This document shows, piece by piece, positions 51,604 through 61,701 of a stretch of DNA of 64,000 bases. The translations under genes were made by a program, and so were the position numbers. The stretch's first letter is position 1. Each line of letters opens with the position of its first letter. Below the pieces are notes generated by a model. It made no database searches and was not told the origin of the DNA. It worked only from the letters and a program-made list of their open reading frames with translations. Origin of the DNA: Mycolicibacterium bacteremicum (lineage in GTDB: Bacteria; Actinomycetota; Actinomycetes; Mycobacteriales; Mycobacteriaceae); assembly GCF_002086115.1 (NCBI RefSeq), contig NZ_MVHJ01000001.1, forward strand, positions 186,001 to 250,000, given 5' to 3'.

Positions 51604-54111
51604 GTGAGCGACGAACCAGACGCCTGTGTCCGGGTGTACGGCTCCCGTGTGCACAACCTGCGCACGGTGGATGTCGCCGCGCCACGGGATGCGTTCGTGG
51701 TGTTCACCGGGGTCTCCGGGTCCGGCAAGTCCTCGCTGGCCTTCGGCACCATCTATGCCGAGGCGCAGCGGCGCTACTTCGAATCGGTGGCGCCCTACGC
51801 GCGGCGCCTCCTGCTACCCAATGACGCCCCCAAGGTCGATGACATCACCGGATTGCCGCCCGCGGTGGCGCTGCAGCAGCGTCGCGGGGCCACCAGCAGT
51901 CGCTCCACCGTCGGGACCGTCACCACACTGTCGAACCTGTTGCGAATGCTGCTGTCCCGGGCCGGCAGTTATCCGCCTTGTGCGACCGAACGGCTGGATT
52001 CCGACGCCTTCTCGGCCAACACCGCGGTCGGGGCCTGCCCGGAATGCCATGGCCTCGGCCGCATCCACCGGGTGACCGAGCGGACGCTGGTGCACGACCC
52101 CACGCTCACCATCCGCGAGGGCGCCGTCTCGGCCTGGCCCGGCGCCTGGCAGGGCCAGAATCTGCGCGACATCCTCATCACCCTCGGCTACGACATCGAC
52201 AAGCCCTGGCGCAAACTGCCCAAGCGGCAACGTGACTGGATCCTGTTCACCGACGAGCAGCCGACGGTCGAGATCGACCCGAGCCGGCATCCGGTCATCG
52301 CCGAGTACTACTACAACGGCACCTTCTCCAGCGCCGAACGCCACATCCGGCACACCCTGGCGAACTCGCAGAGCGCGATGATGCGCCGTCGGGCGCTGCA
52401 GTACGTCGACAGCATCGACTGCCCGGTGTGCGGCGGGTCCGGGCTCCGGCCCGAGGCACTCGCGGTGACCTTCGCCGGCCACAACATCGCCGAACTGGTG
52501 TCGCTGCCGCTGCACACGCTGGCTCAGGTGCTCGAACCCGCCGCGAGCAGAACCGAATTCGACGCGGCGTACGAGTCCACCGAGTCCGGTGAGCACACCG
52601 AGGTGGCCACCATGATCGCCGCCGACCTGGTGGGCCGCATCGCCGTGCTGGTGGACCTCGGGCTCGGCTATCTGAGCCTGAACCGTCGCACCCCCTCGGT
52701 GTCGCCGGGGGAACTGCAACGCCTGCGCCTGGCCACTCAGCTGCGCGCCGGGCTGTTCGGCGTCCTCTACGTCCTCGATGAGCCGTCGGCGGGTCTGCAC
52801 CCGGCCGATACCGAGACGCTGCTGGTGGTGCTCGACCGGCTGCGCCGCGCCGGGAACTCGCTCTTCGTCGTCGAACACGACATGGACGTGGTGCGCCGTG
52901 CCGACTGGATCGTCGATGTGGGCCCCGGCGCCGGCGAACTGGGCGGTGAGGTGCTCTACAGCGGCCCGGTGGCCGGCCTGGCCGCTATCGAGCGCTCCGT
53001 GACCCGGCGCCACCTGTTCGACCCGCAGCACCGCGGGAACCGCGCACCGCGGACTCCGGTGGGCGTCCTGCGCCTGCGGGGCATCACGTTCCACAACCTG
53101 CGCGACGTCGATGTCGACATCCCGCTGGGTACCTTCGTCGCCGTCACCGGGGTCTCCGGTTCGGGTAAGTCGACACTGGTGTGCAAGGTGCTCGGTGATG
53201 TCATCGCCGCGCAGCTCGGCACCGCCGAGGTGGTCGAGGAGGCGGTCGACGGCGAGAGCGAACTGCTCGACATCGACCACGACGCGAGCATCGGGGTGAC
53301 GGTGGGCGGCGCCGAGATGATCGGGCGGCTGGTCACCGTGGATCAGAAGCCGATCGGACGTACGCCGCGGTCGAATCTGGCCACCTATACGGGCCTGTTC
53401 GACGCCGTGCGCAGGACGTTCGCCGATACCGACGAGGCCCGCGCGCGCGGGTGGAACGCGGGACGTTTCTCGTTCAATGTCGCCGCCGGCCGGTGCGAGA
53501 CCTGTCAGGGCGAGGGCTTCGTGTCGGTGGAACTGCTGTTCCTGCCCGGCACCTACGCCACCTGCCCGACGTGCCACGGCGCCCGCTACTCCGAGGAGAC
53601 TCTGGAGGTCACCTACCGGGGGCACAACATCGCCGACGTGTTGGCCATGACGGTCGACGAGGCGGTGGACTTCCTGGCCGATCTGCCCGCGGCGTTGCGC
53701 AGTCTGGACACCCTGCGCGACGTCGGGTTGGGATATCTGCGGCTGGGCCAGCCCGCCACCGAGCTCTCCGGCGGCGAAGCCCAGCGCATCAAACTGGCCA
53801 CCGAGCTGCAGCGCGCCAAGCGCGGCCACACGCTGTATGTGCTCGACGAACCCACCACCGGTCTGCACCCCGCCGATGTCGAACTGCTGGAGCAACAGCT
53901 GCACCGACTGGTCGAGGCCGGCAACACCGTCGTGGTGGCCGAACACGACATGTCCGTGGTGGCCGGCGCCGATCACGTGATCGACCTCGGTCCCGGCGGT
54001 GGTGCCGACGGCGGCGCCGTGGTGGCGGCCGGGACCCCGCACCAGGTGGCCACGCACCCGTCGAGCCGGACCGCGCCCTATCTGACCGCCGCGCTCATCG
54101 GCCCAGCGTGA
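51604..54111 (+). CDS. uvrA2: UvrA2-like excinuclease ABC ATPase
   Basis: The 835-residue protein has the double ABC layout of UvrA but is about 130 residues shorter than UvrA1. That length is typical of class II UvrA2 proteins lacking the UvrB-binding insertion. NBD1 has Walker A GVSGSGKSSLAFGTI; NBD2 has GVSGSGKSTLVCKVL and signature ELSGGEAQRIKLA with Walker B LYVLDEPTTGLHP. The NBD1 signature reads VSPGELQRLRLA, a change from SGGE. Zinc modules CPECHGLG, CPVCGGSG, CETCQGEG and CPTCHG are kept. UvrA2 proteins have been linked to DNA-binding drug tolerance or damage response, and the role here is open. Confidence 0.88.
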   Translation: MSDEPDACVRVYGSRVHNLRTVDVAAPRDAFVVFTGVSGSGKSSLAFGTIYAEAQRRYFESVAPYARRLLLPNDAPKVDDITGLPPAVALQQRRGATSSRSTVGTVTTLSNLLRMLLSRAGSYPPCATERLDSDAFSANTAVGACPECHGLGRIHRVTERTLVHDPTLTIREGAVSAWPGAWQGQNLRDILITLGYDIDKPWRKLPKRQRDWILFTDEQPTVEIDPSRHPVIAEYYYNGTFSSAERHIRHTLANSQSAMMRRRALQYVDSIDCPVCGGSGLRPEALAVTFAGHNIAELVSLPLHTLAQVLEPAASRTEFDAAYESTESGEHTEVATMIAADLVGRIAVLVDLGLGYLSLNRRTPSVSPGELQRLRLATQLRAGLFGVLYVLDEPSAGLHPADTETLLVVLDRLRRAGNSLFVVEHDMDVVRRADWIVDVGPGAGELGGEVLYSGPVAGLAAIERSVTRRHLFDPQHRGNRAPRTPVGVLRLRGITFHNLRDVDVDIPLGTFVAVTGVSGSGKSTLVCKVLGDVIAAQLGTAEVVEEAVDGESELLDIDHDASIGVTVGGAEMIGRLVTVDQKPIGRTPRSNLATYTGLFDAVRRTFADTDEARARGWNAGRFSFNVAAGRCETCQGEGFVSVELLFLPGTYATCPTCHGARYSEETLEVTYRGHNIADVLAMTVDEAVDFLADLPAALRSLDTLRDVGLGYLRLGQPATELSGGEAQRIKLATELQRAKRGHTLYVLDEPTTGLHPADVELLEQQLHRLVEAGNTVVVAEHDMSVVAGADHVIDLGPGGGADGGAVVAAGTPHQVATHPSSRTAPYLTAALIGPA

Positions 54112-54178
54112 ATAAAAGTCGGCTGTCGGCCGTTACACCTCACGTATCAATGGAGACGTGGGGTAGGAGACACGGAAC

Positions 54179-54379
54179 ATGAGTTGGCACACCGGTGACA
54201 CTGTGACCGCCAGCCGCGAGATCAACGCAATGGACGTCCAGACGGTGCCCGAGGGCGCGGTCGGGACCATCGAACAGACCACGGTCTTCGGCCAGCCGAA
54301 GGTCGTGTGCTTCACCGTGCCCACCGTGTGGGGCACCAAACGGGCGTGTGTGCCCGTGCATCGCGGCGATATCAACTAG
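54179..54379 (+). CDS. Small conserved-looking hypothetical protein (66 residues)
   Basis: The protein starts MSWHTGDTVTASREINAMDV and continues PEGAVGTIEQTTVFGQPKV, ending VPVHRGDIN. The alternation of Gly-Asp, hydrophobic and Gly-turn residues suggests a single SH3-like beta-barrel such as those in KOW-type or DUF1918-like proteins. I cannot assign a family. TAGGAG lies about 11 bases before the ATG, and third-position GC is high, so it looks like a real gene. It lies between uvrA2 and the convergent ilvD, eight bases from the ilvD stop. Confidence 0.65.
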   Translation: MSWHTGDTVTASREINAMDVQTVPEGAVGTIEQTTVFGQPKVVCFTVPTVWGTKRACVPVHRGDIN

Positions 54380-54387
54380 TTCGGACG

Positions 54388-56232
54388 TCAGAGGGCGTCG
54401 ATATCGCGCGCGGCGCCCTTGTCGGCCGACAATGCCAGCGCCGCATAGGCGCGCAAGGCCGGCGACACCGTGCGTTGGCGGTCCTTCGGTCGGTATCCGC
54501 CGGAGGCCTCCAGCGCGCGGCGGCGCCGGTCCAACTCCTCGTCGGGCACATCCACCTCGATACTGCGGTGCGGGATGTCGATGGTGATCAGGTCGCCATC
54601 GGCCACCAGCGCGATGGCACCGCCGGCCGCGGCCTCGGGGGATACGTGGCCGATCGACAGCCCCGACGTTCCGCCGGAGAACCGGCCGTCGGTGATCAGC
54701 GCGCACTGGGCCCCCAGTCCCCGGCCCTTCAAATAGGCTGTCGGATAGAGCATTTCCTGCATCCCGGGTCCACCCTTGGGCCCTTCGTAACGGATCACCA
54801 CCACATCGCCGGGCTGCACCCGCTTGTTCAGGATGGCGTCCACCGCGTCCTCCTGGGACTCCAGCACCACCGCGGGCCCGGAGAACTTCCAGATGGATTC
54901 GTCGACACCGGCGGTCTTGACGATGCACCCGTCCACCGACAGGTTGCCGCGCAGCACCGCCAGCCCGCCGTCGGCGGAGTAGGCGTTCGCCACGTCGCGG
55001 ATACAACCGTTCTGGGCATCGGTGTCCAGGCTGTCCCACCGCTCGGACTGCGAGAACGCCGTGGCCGACCGCACACATCCGGGTGCGGCGTGGAAGAGTT
55101 CGACGGCTTGCGCACTGGGTGAGCCACCGCGAATGTCCCACTCGCGCAACCACTGCGCCAAGGATTCCGCATGCACGGTATGCACGGTCTCGTGCAGGTG
55201 CCCGCCCCGCCACAGTTCACCGAGAATGGCGGGGATGCCGCCGGCGCGGTGCACATCCTCCATCAGATAGTGGCCGTTGGGCGCGACCTTGCACAGGCAC
55301 GGGACCAGCTGGCTGCGTTTCTCGATGTCTTTGAGGGTGTAGTCGAGCCCGGCCTCGCGCGCGGCGGCCAGCAGATGCAGCACGGTGTTGGTGGACCCGC
55401 CCATCGCGATATCGAGTGCCATCGCGTTGTCGAACGCGTCGCGGGTGGCAATCGCGCGCGGCAGGACGCTGGTGTCGTTCTGGTCGTAGTACCGCCGGAC
55501 GATGTCCATGACGGTGGTACCGGCCTTCTCGTAGAGCGCGCGCCTGGCGGTGTGGGTGGCCAGCACCGAACCGTTGCCGGGCAGGGCCAGTCCCAGTGCC
55601 TCGGTGAGGCAGTTCATCGAGTTCGCGGTGAACATGCCCGAACACGAACCGCACGTCGGGCAGGCGGCCTCCTCGATGCGCGCGATGTCGTCGTCGGATA
55701 CGTCGGTGTTGACGGCATCGGCGATGGCCGACACCAGATTGAGTCGGGTGCGCACGGTGCCGTCGACGAGCACGGCCGTGCCGCCCTCCATCGGACCGCC
55801 GGAGACGAACACAGTGGGAATGTCCAGCCGCAGCGCCGCCATCAGCATCCCCGGAGTTATCTTGTCGCAGTTCGAGATACACACCAACGCGTCGGCGCAG
55901 TGCGCGTTGACCATGTACTCCACCGAGTCGGCGATCAACTCACGCGACGGCAGCGAGTACAGCATCCCGCCGTGGCCCATGGCGATGCCGTCGTCGACGG
56001 CGATGGTGTTGAACTCGCGGGGCACACCCCCGGCGGCCGAGATGGCGTCCGAGACGATGCGGCCGACGGGCTGCAGGTGGGTGTGTCCCGGAACGAACTC
56101 GGTGAAGCTGTTGGCCACCGCGACGATCGGCTTGCCGATATCGGAGCCCGCCACCCCGGCGGCGCGCAGCAGTGAGCGCGCACCGGCCATGTTCCGACCG
56201 TGGGTGACCGTGCGGGATCTGAGCTCTGGCAT
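54388..56232 (-). CDS. ilvD: Dihydroxy-acid dehydratase IlvD, E. coli-type
   Basis: IlvD dehydrates dihydroxy acids in valine, isoleucine and leucine synthesis. The 614-residue protein starts [20 protein letters not shown], very close to the E. coli enzyme. Conserved parts include [20 protein letters not shown] (cluster Cys), [20 protein letters not shown] (two cluster Cys) and [21 protein letters not shown]. The usual mycobacterial IlvD (Rv0189c) is a different, about 575-residue subtype, so this is probably a second copy. ATG 56232 is chosen because the conserved N-terminus begins there. A TAGTAT -10 (plus 56280-56285) gives a leader of about 40 bases. Confidence 0.93.
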   Translation of the reverse strand: MPELRSRTVTHGRNMAGARSLLRAAGVAGSDIGKPIVAVANSFTEFVPGHTHLQPVGRIVSDAISAAGGVPREFNTIAVDDGIAMGHGGMLYSLPSRELIADSVEYMVNAHCADALVCISNCDKITPGMLMAALRLDIPTVFVSGGPMEGGTAVLVDGTVRTRLNLVSAIADAVNTDVSDDDIARIEEAACPTCGSCSGMFTANSMNCLTEALGLALPGNGSVLATHTARRALYEKAGTTVMDIVRRYYDQNDTSVLPRAIATRDAFDNAMALDIAMGGSTNTVLHLLAAAREAGLDYTLKDIEKRSQLVPCLCKVAPNGHYLMEDVHRAGGIPAILGELWRGGHLHETVHTVHAESLAQWLREWDIRGGSPSAQAVELFHAAPGCVRSATAFSQSERWDSLDTDAQNGCIRDVANAYSADGGLAVLRGNLSVDGCIVKTAGVDESIWKFSGPAVVLESQEDAVDAILNKRVQPGDVVVIRYEGPKGGPGMQEMLYPTAYLKGRGLGAQCALITDGRFSGGTSGLSIGHVSPEAAAGGAIALVADGDLITIDIPHRSIEVDVPDEELDRRRRALEASGGYRPKDRQRTVSPALRAYAALALSADKGAARDIDAL

Positions 56233-56280
56233 GCCACACACCGTGCCATTCGCCGCGTCTACGTGGGAAGACGCTGCTGA

Positions 56281-56288
56281 TACTAGTA
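56281..56288. promoter_or_regulatory. TACTAGTA palindrome between ilvD and the MmyB-like regulator
   Basis: The 8-base palindrome overlaps the minus-strand TAGTAT hexamer of ilvD and lies about 11 bases before TACCCT (56299-56304) in the regulator direction. It is a plausible operator for the adjacent regulator. Confidence 0.35.
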
Positions 56289-56304
56289 CTGACACCACTA
56301 CCCT

Positions 56305-57141
56305 GTGAGCGTGGACAAACGCAACAGACAGCGCAGCGCGCTCGGGGATTTTCTGCGGGCGCGCCGCGAAGCGGCACCGCGTGCAGAACTGGGCTTCCCG
56401 GCGACCCCGCGGATGCGTACCACCGGCCTGCGCCGTGAGGAGGTCGCGGTGCTGTCCGGGGTGAGCGCCACCTGGTACACCTGGCTCGAGCAGGGCCGCG
56501 AGATCAACCCGTCCAAACAGGTGCTCGACGCCGTCGGCCGCGCGCTGCGTCTGTCACCGGCCGAACAGGATTACGTGCTGGCCCTCGGCGGCTACCGCGC
56601 GACGCCCAGCGCCGGCGACGTGACCGGCCCGCCACCACCGCACATCCAGCGCTTCCTGGACGCACTATCGGGATATCCAGCCTTCGCCATCGGGCCCAGT
56701 TGGACCATCGTCGCCTGGAACCGCGCCTATGCCGCGCTGTACCCGAACGTGCAGACCACACCCGCCGCGGACCGCAACCTGCTGCGGCTGGTGTTCCTGG
56801 ACCCCGCAATCCGAGAGTTGTTGCCGGACTGGCAGATCGACAGCCGGCGCTTCCTCGCCGAGTTCCGTGCCGAGGCCGGTCCGCGGGTCGGCGAGCCGGT
56901 CTACACCGAGCTCATCGACCGGTTGTTCGCCGACAGTGAGCATTTCCGGGCCGGCTGGCAGGCCAGCAGCATCGAGCGGTTCGCCTCCCGGGAGCGCCGC
57001 TTCTTCCACCCCCGGGTGGGTGAGTTGCTGCTGGAGCACCATCAACTCACTCCGGCGGACGCACCGGACATCCAGATCGTGGCGTATCTACCCGTCCCCG
57101 GTAGCGGCGCCGCAGAACGCTTGGCGGAGTTGATCGGTTGA
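56305..57141 (+). CDS. MmyB-like XRE-family transcriptional regulator
   Basis: The 278-residue protein has an N-terminal helix-turn-helix ([31 protein letters not shown], residues about 33-65) and a C-terminal PAS-like ligand domain typical of the MmyB group ([52 protein letters not shown]). Such regulators bind small hydrophobic ligands in structures of relatives. It is divergent from ilvD and likely regulates it. GTG 56305 is listed. GTG 56311 is equally likely, because TACCCT (56299-56304) then ends six bases before it, the leaderless pattern seen elsewhere here. Confidence 0.88.
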   Translation: MSVDKRNRQRSALGDFLRARREAAPRAELGFPATPRMRTTGLRREEVAVLSGVSATWYTWLEQGREINPSKQVLDAVGRALRLSPAEQDYVLALGGYRATPSAGDVTGPPPPHIQRFLDALSGYPAFAIGPSWTIVAWNRAYAALYPNVQTTPAADRNLLRLVFLDPAIRELLPDWQIDSRRFLAEFRAEAGPRVGEPVYTELIDRLFADSEHFRAGWQASSIERFASRERRFFHPRVGELLLEHHQLTPADAPDIQIVAYLPVPGSGAAERLAELIG

Positions 57142-57153
57142 AAGAAGAACGTG

Positions 57154-57239
57154 TGTCCGAGGGGGGACTTGAACCCCCACGCCCGTTAATAGGGCACTAG
57201 CACCTCAAGCTAGCGCGTCTGCCATTCCGCCACTCGGAC
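57154..57239 (-). tRNA. leuV: tRNA-Leu (anticodon GAG)
   Basis: The minus strand reads GTCCGAG at the 5' end and CTCGGAC plus discriminator A at the 3' end (seven-base acceptor stem). The anticodon stem CTAGC/GCTAG closes a loop TTGAGGT, giving anticodon GAG for codon CTC. A long variable arm (GTGCCC...GGGCGT) and the T-loop GTTCAAGTC are present, as in a class II leucine tRNA. CCA is not encoded. A TAGCCT hexamer lies 32 bases upstream on the minus strand (plus 57271-57276). The symbol is a guess. Confidence 0.95.
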
Positions 57240-57357
57240 ATTGCTCCGCGCCGTCGGCGAGGAGCGACTAAGGCTAACGGATAGGGGCGGCCGGACCCAA
57301 ACCAGGCGGTGGCGCGGGTCGACCCGGACGTCCCAAACGGCCGCTCCGGTGGTACGA

Positions 57358-58698
57358 ATGGACACTGTGACCACCCCGGCGAGCGCCGCTGACGAGGTCG
57401 TCGACCTCGTCAGCACCCTGATCCGTTTCGACACCTCCAACACCGGAGATCCGGCCACCACGCGCGGGGAGGCGGATTGCGCCCAGTGGGTGGGGGATCG
57501 GCTGCGTGAGGTCGGCTACCGCACCGAGTACATCGAGGCCGCCCCCGGTCGCGGCAACCTCTTCGCCCGGTTGCCCGGGGCCGACCGGGACCGCGGGGCC
57601 CTATTGATCCACGGTCACCTCGACGTCGTGCCCGCCGAGCCCGCCGACTGGAGCGTGCACCCGTTCTCCGGCGCGGTGAAGGACGGCTATGTCTGGGGCC
57701 GCGGCGCGGTCGACATGAAGGACATGGTCGGCATGATGATCGCCGTCGCCAGGCACTTCAAACGCGCCAACATCGTGCCCCCGCGCGATCTGGTGTTCGC
57801 TTTCGTCTCCGATGAGGAACACGGCGGCACCTACGGCGCGCAATGGCTCGTCGACAACCGGCCGGACTTGTTCGAGGGCATCACCGAGGCCATCGGCGAG
57901 GTCGGGGGATTCTCGCTGACCGTGCCGTCGCGCCACGGCGGCGAACGTCGGCTCTACCTGGTGGAGACCGCCGAGAAGGGCATCGCCTGGATGCGACTGT
58001 CCGCGCGCGGCCGGGCCGGGCACGGCTCGATGGTGCACCAGGACAACGCCGTCACGACGGTGGCCGAGGCCGTCGCCAAACTCGGCAGGCACCGGTTTCC
58101 CCTGGTCCTCACCGAACCGGTGGCGCAGTTCCTGCAGGCCGTCTCGGAGGAAACCGGGTACGAATTCGACGTGGACTCACCCGATCTGGAGGGCGCCATC
58201 GCCAAGCTCGGCGATATCGCCCGCATCGTCGGGGCGACCCTGCGCGATACCGCCAATCCGACGATGCTCAAGGCGGGTTACAAGGCCAACGTGATTCCGG
58301 CGACCGCCGAGGCGGTCATCGACTGCCGGGTACTGCCGGGGCGGCGGGCCGCTTTCGAACGCGAGGTCGACGAGCTCATCGGGCCCGACGTGGTGCGCAC
58401 CTGGGAGCGTGACCTGCCCTCGGTCGAGACGACCTTCGACGGTGACCTGGTCGACGCGATGAACGACGCGCTGCTGGCCGTCGATCCGGAAGCCCGCATC
58501 GTGCCGTACATGCTCTCCGGCGGGACGGATGCAAAGGCGTTCTCCCGGTTGGGTATTCAGTGCTTCGGATTCGCCCCGCTGCGGCTTCCGCCGGATCTGG
58601 ATTTCGCCGCGCTGTTCCACGGCGTCGATGAGCGGGTACCCGTGGACGCATTACAGTTCGGCACCGAGGTGCTCGAACATTTCTTGACCCACTGCTGA
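57358..58698 (+). CDS. M20 family metallopeptidase (Rv2141c-like)
   Basis: The 446-residue protein is an M20 di-zinc peptidase or deacylase. It has [15 protein letters not shown] (metal His, and the Asp that orients), [14 protein letters not shown] (bridging Asp), [17 protein letters not shown] (catalytic and metal Glu) and the dimerisation domain [37 protein letters not shown] ends the second metal lobe. Members include DapE, ArgE and Xaa-His dipeptidases, and substrate cannot be assigned by sequence reading. ATG 57358 is used; GTG 57367 ([12 protein letters not shown]) is close to where family conservation begins. Next genes are the PEBP and pyrD. Confidence 0.88.
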   Translation: MDTVTTPASAADEVVDLVSTLIRFDTSNTGDPATTRGEADCAQWVGDRLREVGYRTEYIEAAPGRGNLFARLPGADRDRGALLIHGHLDVVPAEPADWSVHPFSGAVKDGYVWGRGAVDMKDMVGMMIAVARHFKRANIVPPRDLVFAFVSDEEHGGTYGAQWLVDNRPDLFEGITEAIGEVGGFSLTVPSRHGGERRLYLVETAEKGIAWMRLSARGRAGHGSMVHQDNAVTTVAEAVAKLGRHRFPLVLTEPVAQFLQAVSEETGYEFDVDSPDLEGAIAKLGDIARIVGATLRDTANPTMLKAGYKANVIPATAEAVIDCRVLPGRRAAFEREVDELIGPDVVRTWERDLPSVETTFDGDLVDAMNDALLAVDPEARIVPYMLSGGTDAKAFSRLGIQCFGFAPLRLPPDLDFAALFHGVDERVPVDALQFGTEVLEHFLTHC

Positions 58699-58735
58699 TC
58701 AGTCCGACCCACTGCTGACGACGAGAAAGGCCGAT

Positions 58736-59260
58736 ATGCCCACCGACCCGTACGCCAACCTGCCCACGCTGCCGACCTTCGAGCTGACGTCTGAGACGGT
58801 GACCGACGGCCAGCCCGCCGGCAACGATCAGGTCAGCGGCATCATGGGCGCCGGCGGTAACGATGTCTCACCGCAGCTGAGCTGGTCGGGCTTCCCGGAG
58901 GAGACCCGCAGCTTCGCGATCACCGTGTACGACCCCGACGCGCCCACCCTGTCCGGGTTCTGGCACTGGGCCGTCGCCGATCTACCCGCCTCGGTCACCT
59001 CGCTGCCCGCCGACGCCGGGAACGGCGACCCGCTGCCCGGCAACGCGGTGACGCTGACCAATGACGCCGGCATCAAGCGCTTCCTGGGTGCCGCGCCGCC
59101 GGCCGGGCACGGCCCGCACCGCTACTACGTGGCCGTGCACGCGCTGCCCGTCGAGTCGCTGGAGCTGCCCGACGGCGCGACCCCGGCCTATCTGGGCTTC
59201 AACCTGTTCGGCCAGGCGATCGCCCGTGCCGTGCTGCACTACACCTACGAGCAGAAGTAG
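58736..59260 (+). CDS. YbhB/YbcL-family PEBP protein
   Basis: The 174-residue protein belongs to the phosphatidylethanolamine-binding (Raf kinase inhibitor-like) fold. It shows the family core [27 protein letters not shown] (ligand-site DPDAP) and the later [17 protein letters not shown] (GPHRY). M. tuberculosis Rv2140c occupies the same position between an M20 peptidase and pyrD. Ligand and role are not established. There is no signal peptide, so it should be cytosolic. A GAGAAAGG site precedes ATG 58736, 37 bases after the peptidase stop. Confidence 0.92.
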   Translation: MPTDPYANLPTLPTFELTSETVTDGQPAGNDQVSGIMGAGGNDVSPQLSWSGFPEETRSFAITVYDPDAPTLSGFWHWAVADLPASVTSLPADAGNGDPLPGNAVTLTNDAGIKRFLGAAPPAGHGPHRYYVAVHALPVESLELPDGATPAYLGFNLFGQAIARAVLHYTYEQK

Positions 59261-59273
59261 CCGCCGACTGGCT

Positions 59274-59333
59274 GCGAGCGTGCGTGGACTCTGCCGACTG
59301 ATCGGCGAGTTGCCCGCAGACGCGCACGCTCGC
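59274..59333. terminator. Bidirectional hairpin between the PEBP gene and pyrD
   Basis: GCGAGCGTGCGT (59274-59285) is an inverted copy of GCGCACGCTCGC (59322-59333) with one mismatch. Inside, TCTGC pairs with GCAGA. It fills nearly the whole gap between two convergent stop codons and lacks a T-tract. A factor-assisted bidirectional terminator is likely. The arm sequence may also be a dispersed palindromic repeat. Confidence 0.5.
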
Positions 59334-59335
59334 CG

Positions 59336-60406
59336 TCAGGTGAAGGAGGTTTCGGCGCCGACGGCCTCCGAGAGCGAGGCGAAGCCGCCCTCGCGCAGCC
59401 GGCGCGCCAGCCCGTCGTGGATCTGCTTGGCGTACAGGCCGCCGGCGTAGACGAATCCGGTGTAGCCCTGCAGCAGTGATGCCCCGGCCAGGATACGAGC
59501 CCAGGCGTCATCGGCCGTTTCGATACCGCCGACGCTGATCAGCACCAGCCTGTCACCGACGCGCGCATACAGCCGGCGCAGCACCTCCAGGGCACGGTGC
59601 GCCACCGGTGGGCCGGACACCCCGCCGGCGCCCAGCGCTTCGACGCCCGGGGTCCGCAGCCCGTCGCGGGACACCGTGGTGTTGGTGGCCACGATGCCGG
59701 CCAACCCCAATTCCACCGCGAGATCGGCGATGTCGTCGATATCGGAATCCGACAGGTCCGGTGCGATCTTCACCAGCACCGGCACCGTGGCGACCTCGCG
59801 GACCGCCGCCAGGATCGGCCGCAGCGAGGCCACCGCCTGCAGATCGCGCAGACCCGGCGTGTTGGGCGAACTCACGTTCACCACCAGGTAGGAAGCCAGG
59901 TGCCCGACCAGCCGCGCGCTGGTCACGTAATCCTCGACGGCCCGCTCGGCCGGGGTGACCTTGGTCTTGCCGATGTTCACCCCGATCGGCACATCGGCGG
60001 TGTGCCCGCCCAGCTGTTGCGCCAACGCGGCGGCACCCCGGTTGTTGAAACCCATCCGGTTCAGCAGGCCGCGATCCTCGGGCAGCCGGAACATCCGCGG
60101 CCGGGGGTTGCCCGGCTGCGCTTCGGCGGTGACGGTGCCGATCTCGGCATAGCCGAATCCCAGCGCGCCCCAGGTCTGCAGACCGTGACCGTCCTTGTCG
60201 AAACCGGCGGCCAGCCCGAGCGGGCCGGGGAAACGCACGCCCCACACGGTGCTGGCCAGGATCGGATCGGCAGGCGCCAGCCGGCGGGCCAGCATCCGGC
60301 GGCTCACGCCGGCCGCGGCGGCCAATCGCAGGACCGCGAAGACGAAGGCGTGGATGCGTTCGGGCGCGACGAGGAAGAATCCCCGCCGCAGCAGGCGGTA
60401 GATCAC
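59336..60406 (-). CDS. pyrD: Dihydroorotate dehydrogenase (quinone) PyrD
   Basis: PyrD is a class 2, membrane-associated flavoenzyme that oxidises dihydroorotate to orotate with quinone, in pyrimidine synthesis. It has 356 residues. The hydrophobic N-terminal helices ([20 protein letters not shown]) form the quinone tunnel. FMN and substrate motifs are [40 protein letters not shown] (catalytic Ser of class 2) and [13 protein letters not shown]. The ATG overlaps the stop of the upstream DUF5703-like gene by four bases. Confidence 0.96.
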   Translation of the reverse strand: MIYRLLRRGFFLVAPERIHAFVFAVLRLAAAAGVSRRMLARRLAPADPILASTVWGVRFPGPLGLAAGFDKDGHGLQTWGALGFGYAEIGTVTAEAQPGNPRPRMFRLPEDRGLLNRMGFNNRGAAALAQQLGGHTADVPIGVNIGKTKVTPAERAVEDYVTSARLVGHLASYLVVNVSSPNTPGLRDLQAVASLRPILAAVREVATVPVLVKIAPDLSDSDIDDIADLAVELGLAGIVATNTTVSRDGLRTPGVEALGAGGVSGPPVAHRALEVLRRLYARVGDRLVLISVGGIETADDAWARILAGASLLQGYTGFVYAGGLYAKQIHDGLARRLREGGFASLSEAVGAETSFT

Positions 60407-60645
60407 AGGGCGGGCTGCTCTCCGAGCGTCGTCTTCTTGCGGCGCAACAACACCCGGCGGCTACCGTCGGTGTAGAGCCGGACCCTGGTCAGCTCCCAGC
60501 CGCGGTACTGCGCCTCGATGGACAACCGCACCGAGGCCGACAGCCGGGTGACGTCCGGCGGCAGCTTCAGCGGCACCCACTCGTACTCGTCGGAGAGGTC
60601 ACCGGCCCAGCCGGCCGGCATCCGTCCACGTGCCACTGTCGTCAT
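60403..60645 (-). CDS. DUF5703-like small protein
   Basis: This 80-residue protein begins [20 protein letters not shown] and includes [20 protein letters not shown] followed by [30 protein letters not shown]. The layout is that of the DUF5703 protein found beside pyrD in actinobacteria. It has no membrane segment or catalytic motif and reads as a small alpha/beta protein. It overlaps the lppL-like stop and the pyrD start by four bases each, so the three genes are translationally coupled. Confidence 0.75.
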   Translation of the reverse strand: MTTVARGRMPAGWAGDLSDEYEWVPLKLPPDVTRLSASVRLSIEAQYRGWELTRVRLYTDGSRRVLLRRKKTTLGEQPAL

Positions 60646-61676
60646 GGCCTGCTCGCCCCCTTGATCGCCTGCACCCCGGCGCCGGCGCCCGACACCACGT
60701 AGAGCGTGTCCGCGTTCTCGTCGAAGGCCAGGATGTCGGGTTGCCGCACAGTTCTATAACGCACCTTCTCGACGGGAATTCCGGTCGCCAGATCGTATCC
60801 AACGACGGTGTTGCTCGCCGTCTGTGACACCCAGGCCAGCGTCGGGGACCCGGCCACCCCGTATGGCGTGTCGGGAACCGGGTAGCGCTGGCGCAGGATC
60901 AGCGGTTCGGTGCCGTAGACCAGCAGCGCTCCGCCGCGGGTGTCGACGACGAGTACCCGCCCGGCCGGGTCGACGGCCATCGAGGTGGCGCCTTCACCGG
61001 CCCGCAGTGCCTGTTCCTGGGCCGTCCCGTCGGCGTCGATCTCGGTCACCGAGGTCTGGCCCCGGTCCAGCGCGACGATCGAATCGTCGTCGGTGACAAG
61101 CGCATCGACGCGGGCGAAATTCTTCAGGGTGGCGCCGACCTCGGTGTCCGAGCTCAGCGTGTACACCGCGCCGTCGGCGCTGCCGAGGACCAGGCCGCCG
61201 CCGTAGTGGCGGGCGATCGCGGTGAATTCGGTGTCGCCCTGACCGTCGACCTCCACCGGGGTGGCGGCGCCGACGGCGATATTGACCCGCAGATAGCCGC
61301 CCCGGGTGGACAGCCACAGCGTTCCCGACCCGTCACCGGTGAGCGCGGTGGCCGCGGCGGGGAGGTTGACGGTGCGCACCGGACCGGTCGTCGGTACCAC
61401 CGTGAGGCGGTCGGCCGGGCCCAGCACGACCAGCGAGGCGGTACGGATATCGAAGGCGGCGGCCAGAGCGGGCCCGGCCAATGGCGTCACGGTGCCGTCG
61501 ACAGCCCCGCTGACCGGTGGCGAGACGGCCGGCGTCGCGACGGGAATGGTCGGTGGTGGCGAATCGACCGGTGACGATGAGCATGCCGAAGCGGTGACGA
61601 CAACCAGCGCCAATGCAGAAGCGGTCCGGACCCGAAATGCGGATTTCGTATTCAATGGCCCCTCAGAACTCCTCAT
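60642..61676 (-). CDS. lppL: LppL-like lipoprotein with beta-propeller-like repeats
   Basis: The 344-residue protein has a lipoprotein signal: a hydrophobic stretch ASALALVVVTASAC with Cys at about position 32 as the lipid site, then a Ser/Pro-rich linker. The remainder has repeated strands such as LWLSTRGGYLRVNI, GLVLGSADGAVYTLSSD, VLVVDTRGGALLVYG and TLYVVSGAGAGVQAI, consistent with a beta-propeller. It corresponds to LppL (Rv2138) beside pyrD. It should be anchored at the outer face of the plasma membrane after Lgt processing. ATG 61676 is listed; TTG 61652 is a possible later start. Function is unknown. Confidence 0.85.
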   Translation of the reverse strand: MRSSEGPLNTKSAFRVRTASALALVVVTASACSSSPVDSPPPTIPVATPAVSPPVSGAVDGTVTPLAGPALAAAFDIRTASLVVLGPADRLTVVPTTGPVRTVNLPAAATALTGDGSGTLWLSTRGGYLRVNIAVGAATPVEVDGQGDTEFTAIARHYGGGLVLGSADGAVYTLSSDTEVGATLKNFARVDALVTDDDSIVALDRGQTSVTEIDADGTAQEQALRAGEGATSMAVDPAGRVLVVDTRGGALLVYGTEPLILRQRYPVPDTPYGVAGSPTLAWVSQTASNTVVGYDLATGIPVEKVRYRTVRQPDILAFDENADTLYVVSGAGAGVQAIKGASRP

Positions 61677-61701
61677 TCCGTATTCATCGTGCTTCCGCTT
61701 T

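Noticed and set aside
51814..54057. Minus-strand frame of 747 codons opposite uvrA2
   Set aside because: The sense strand carries Walker and zinc motifs; this frame shows none.
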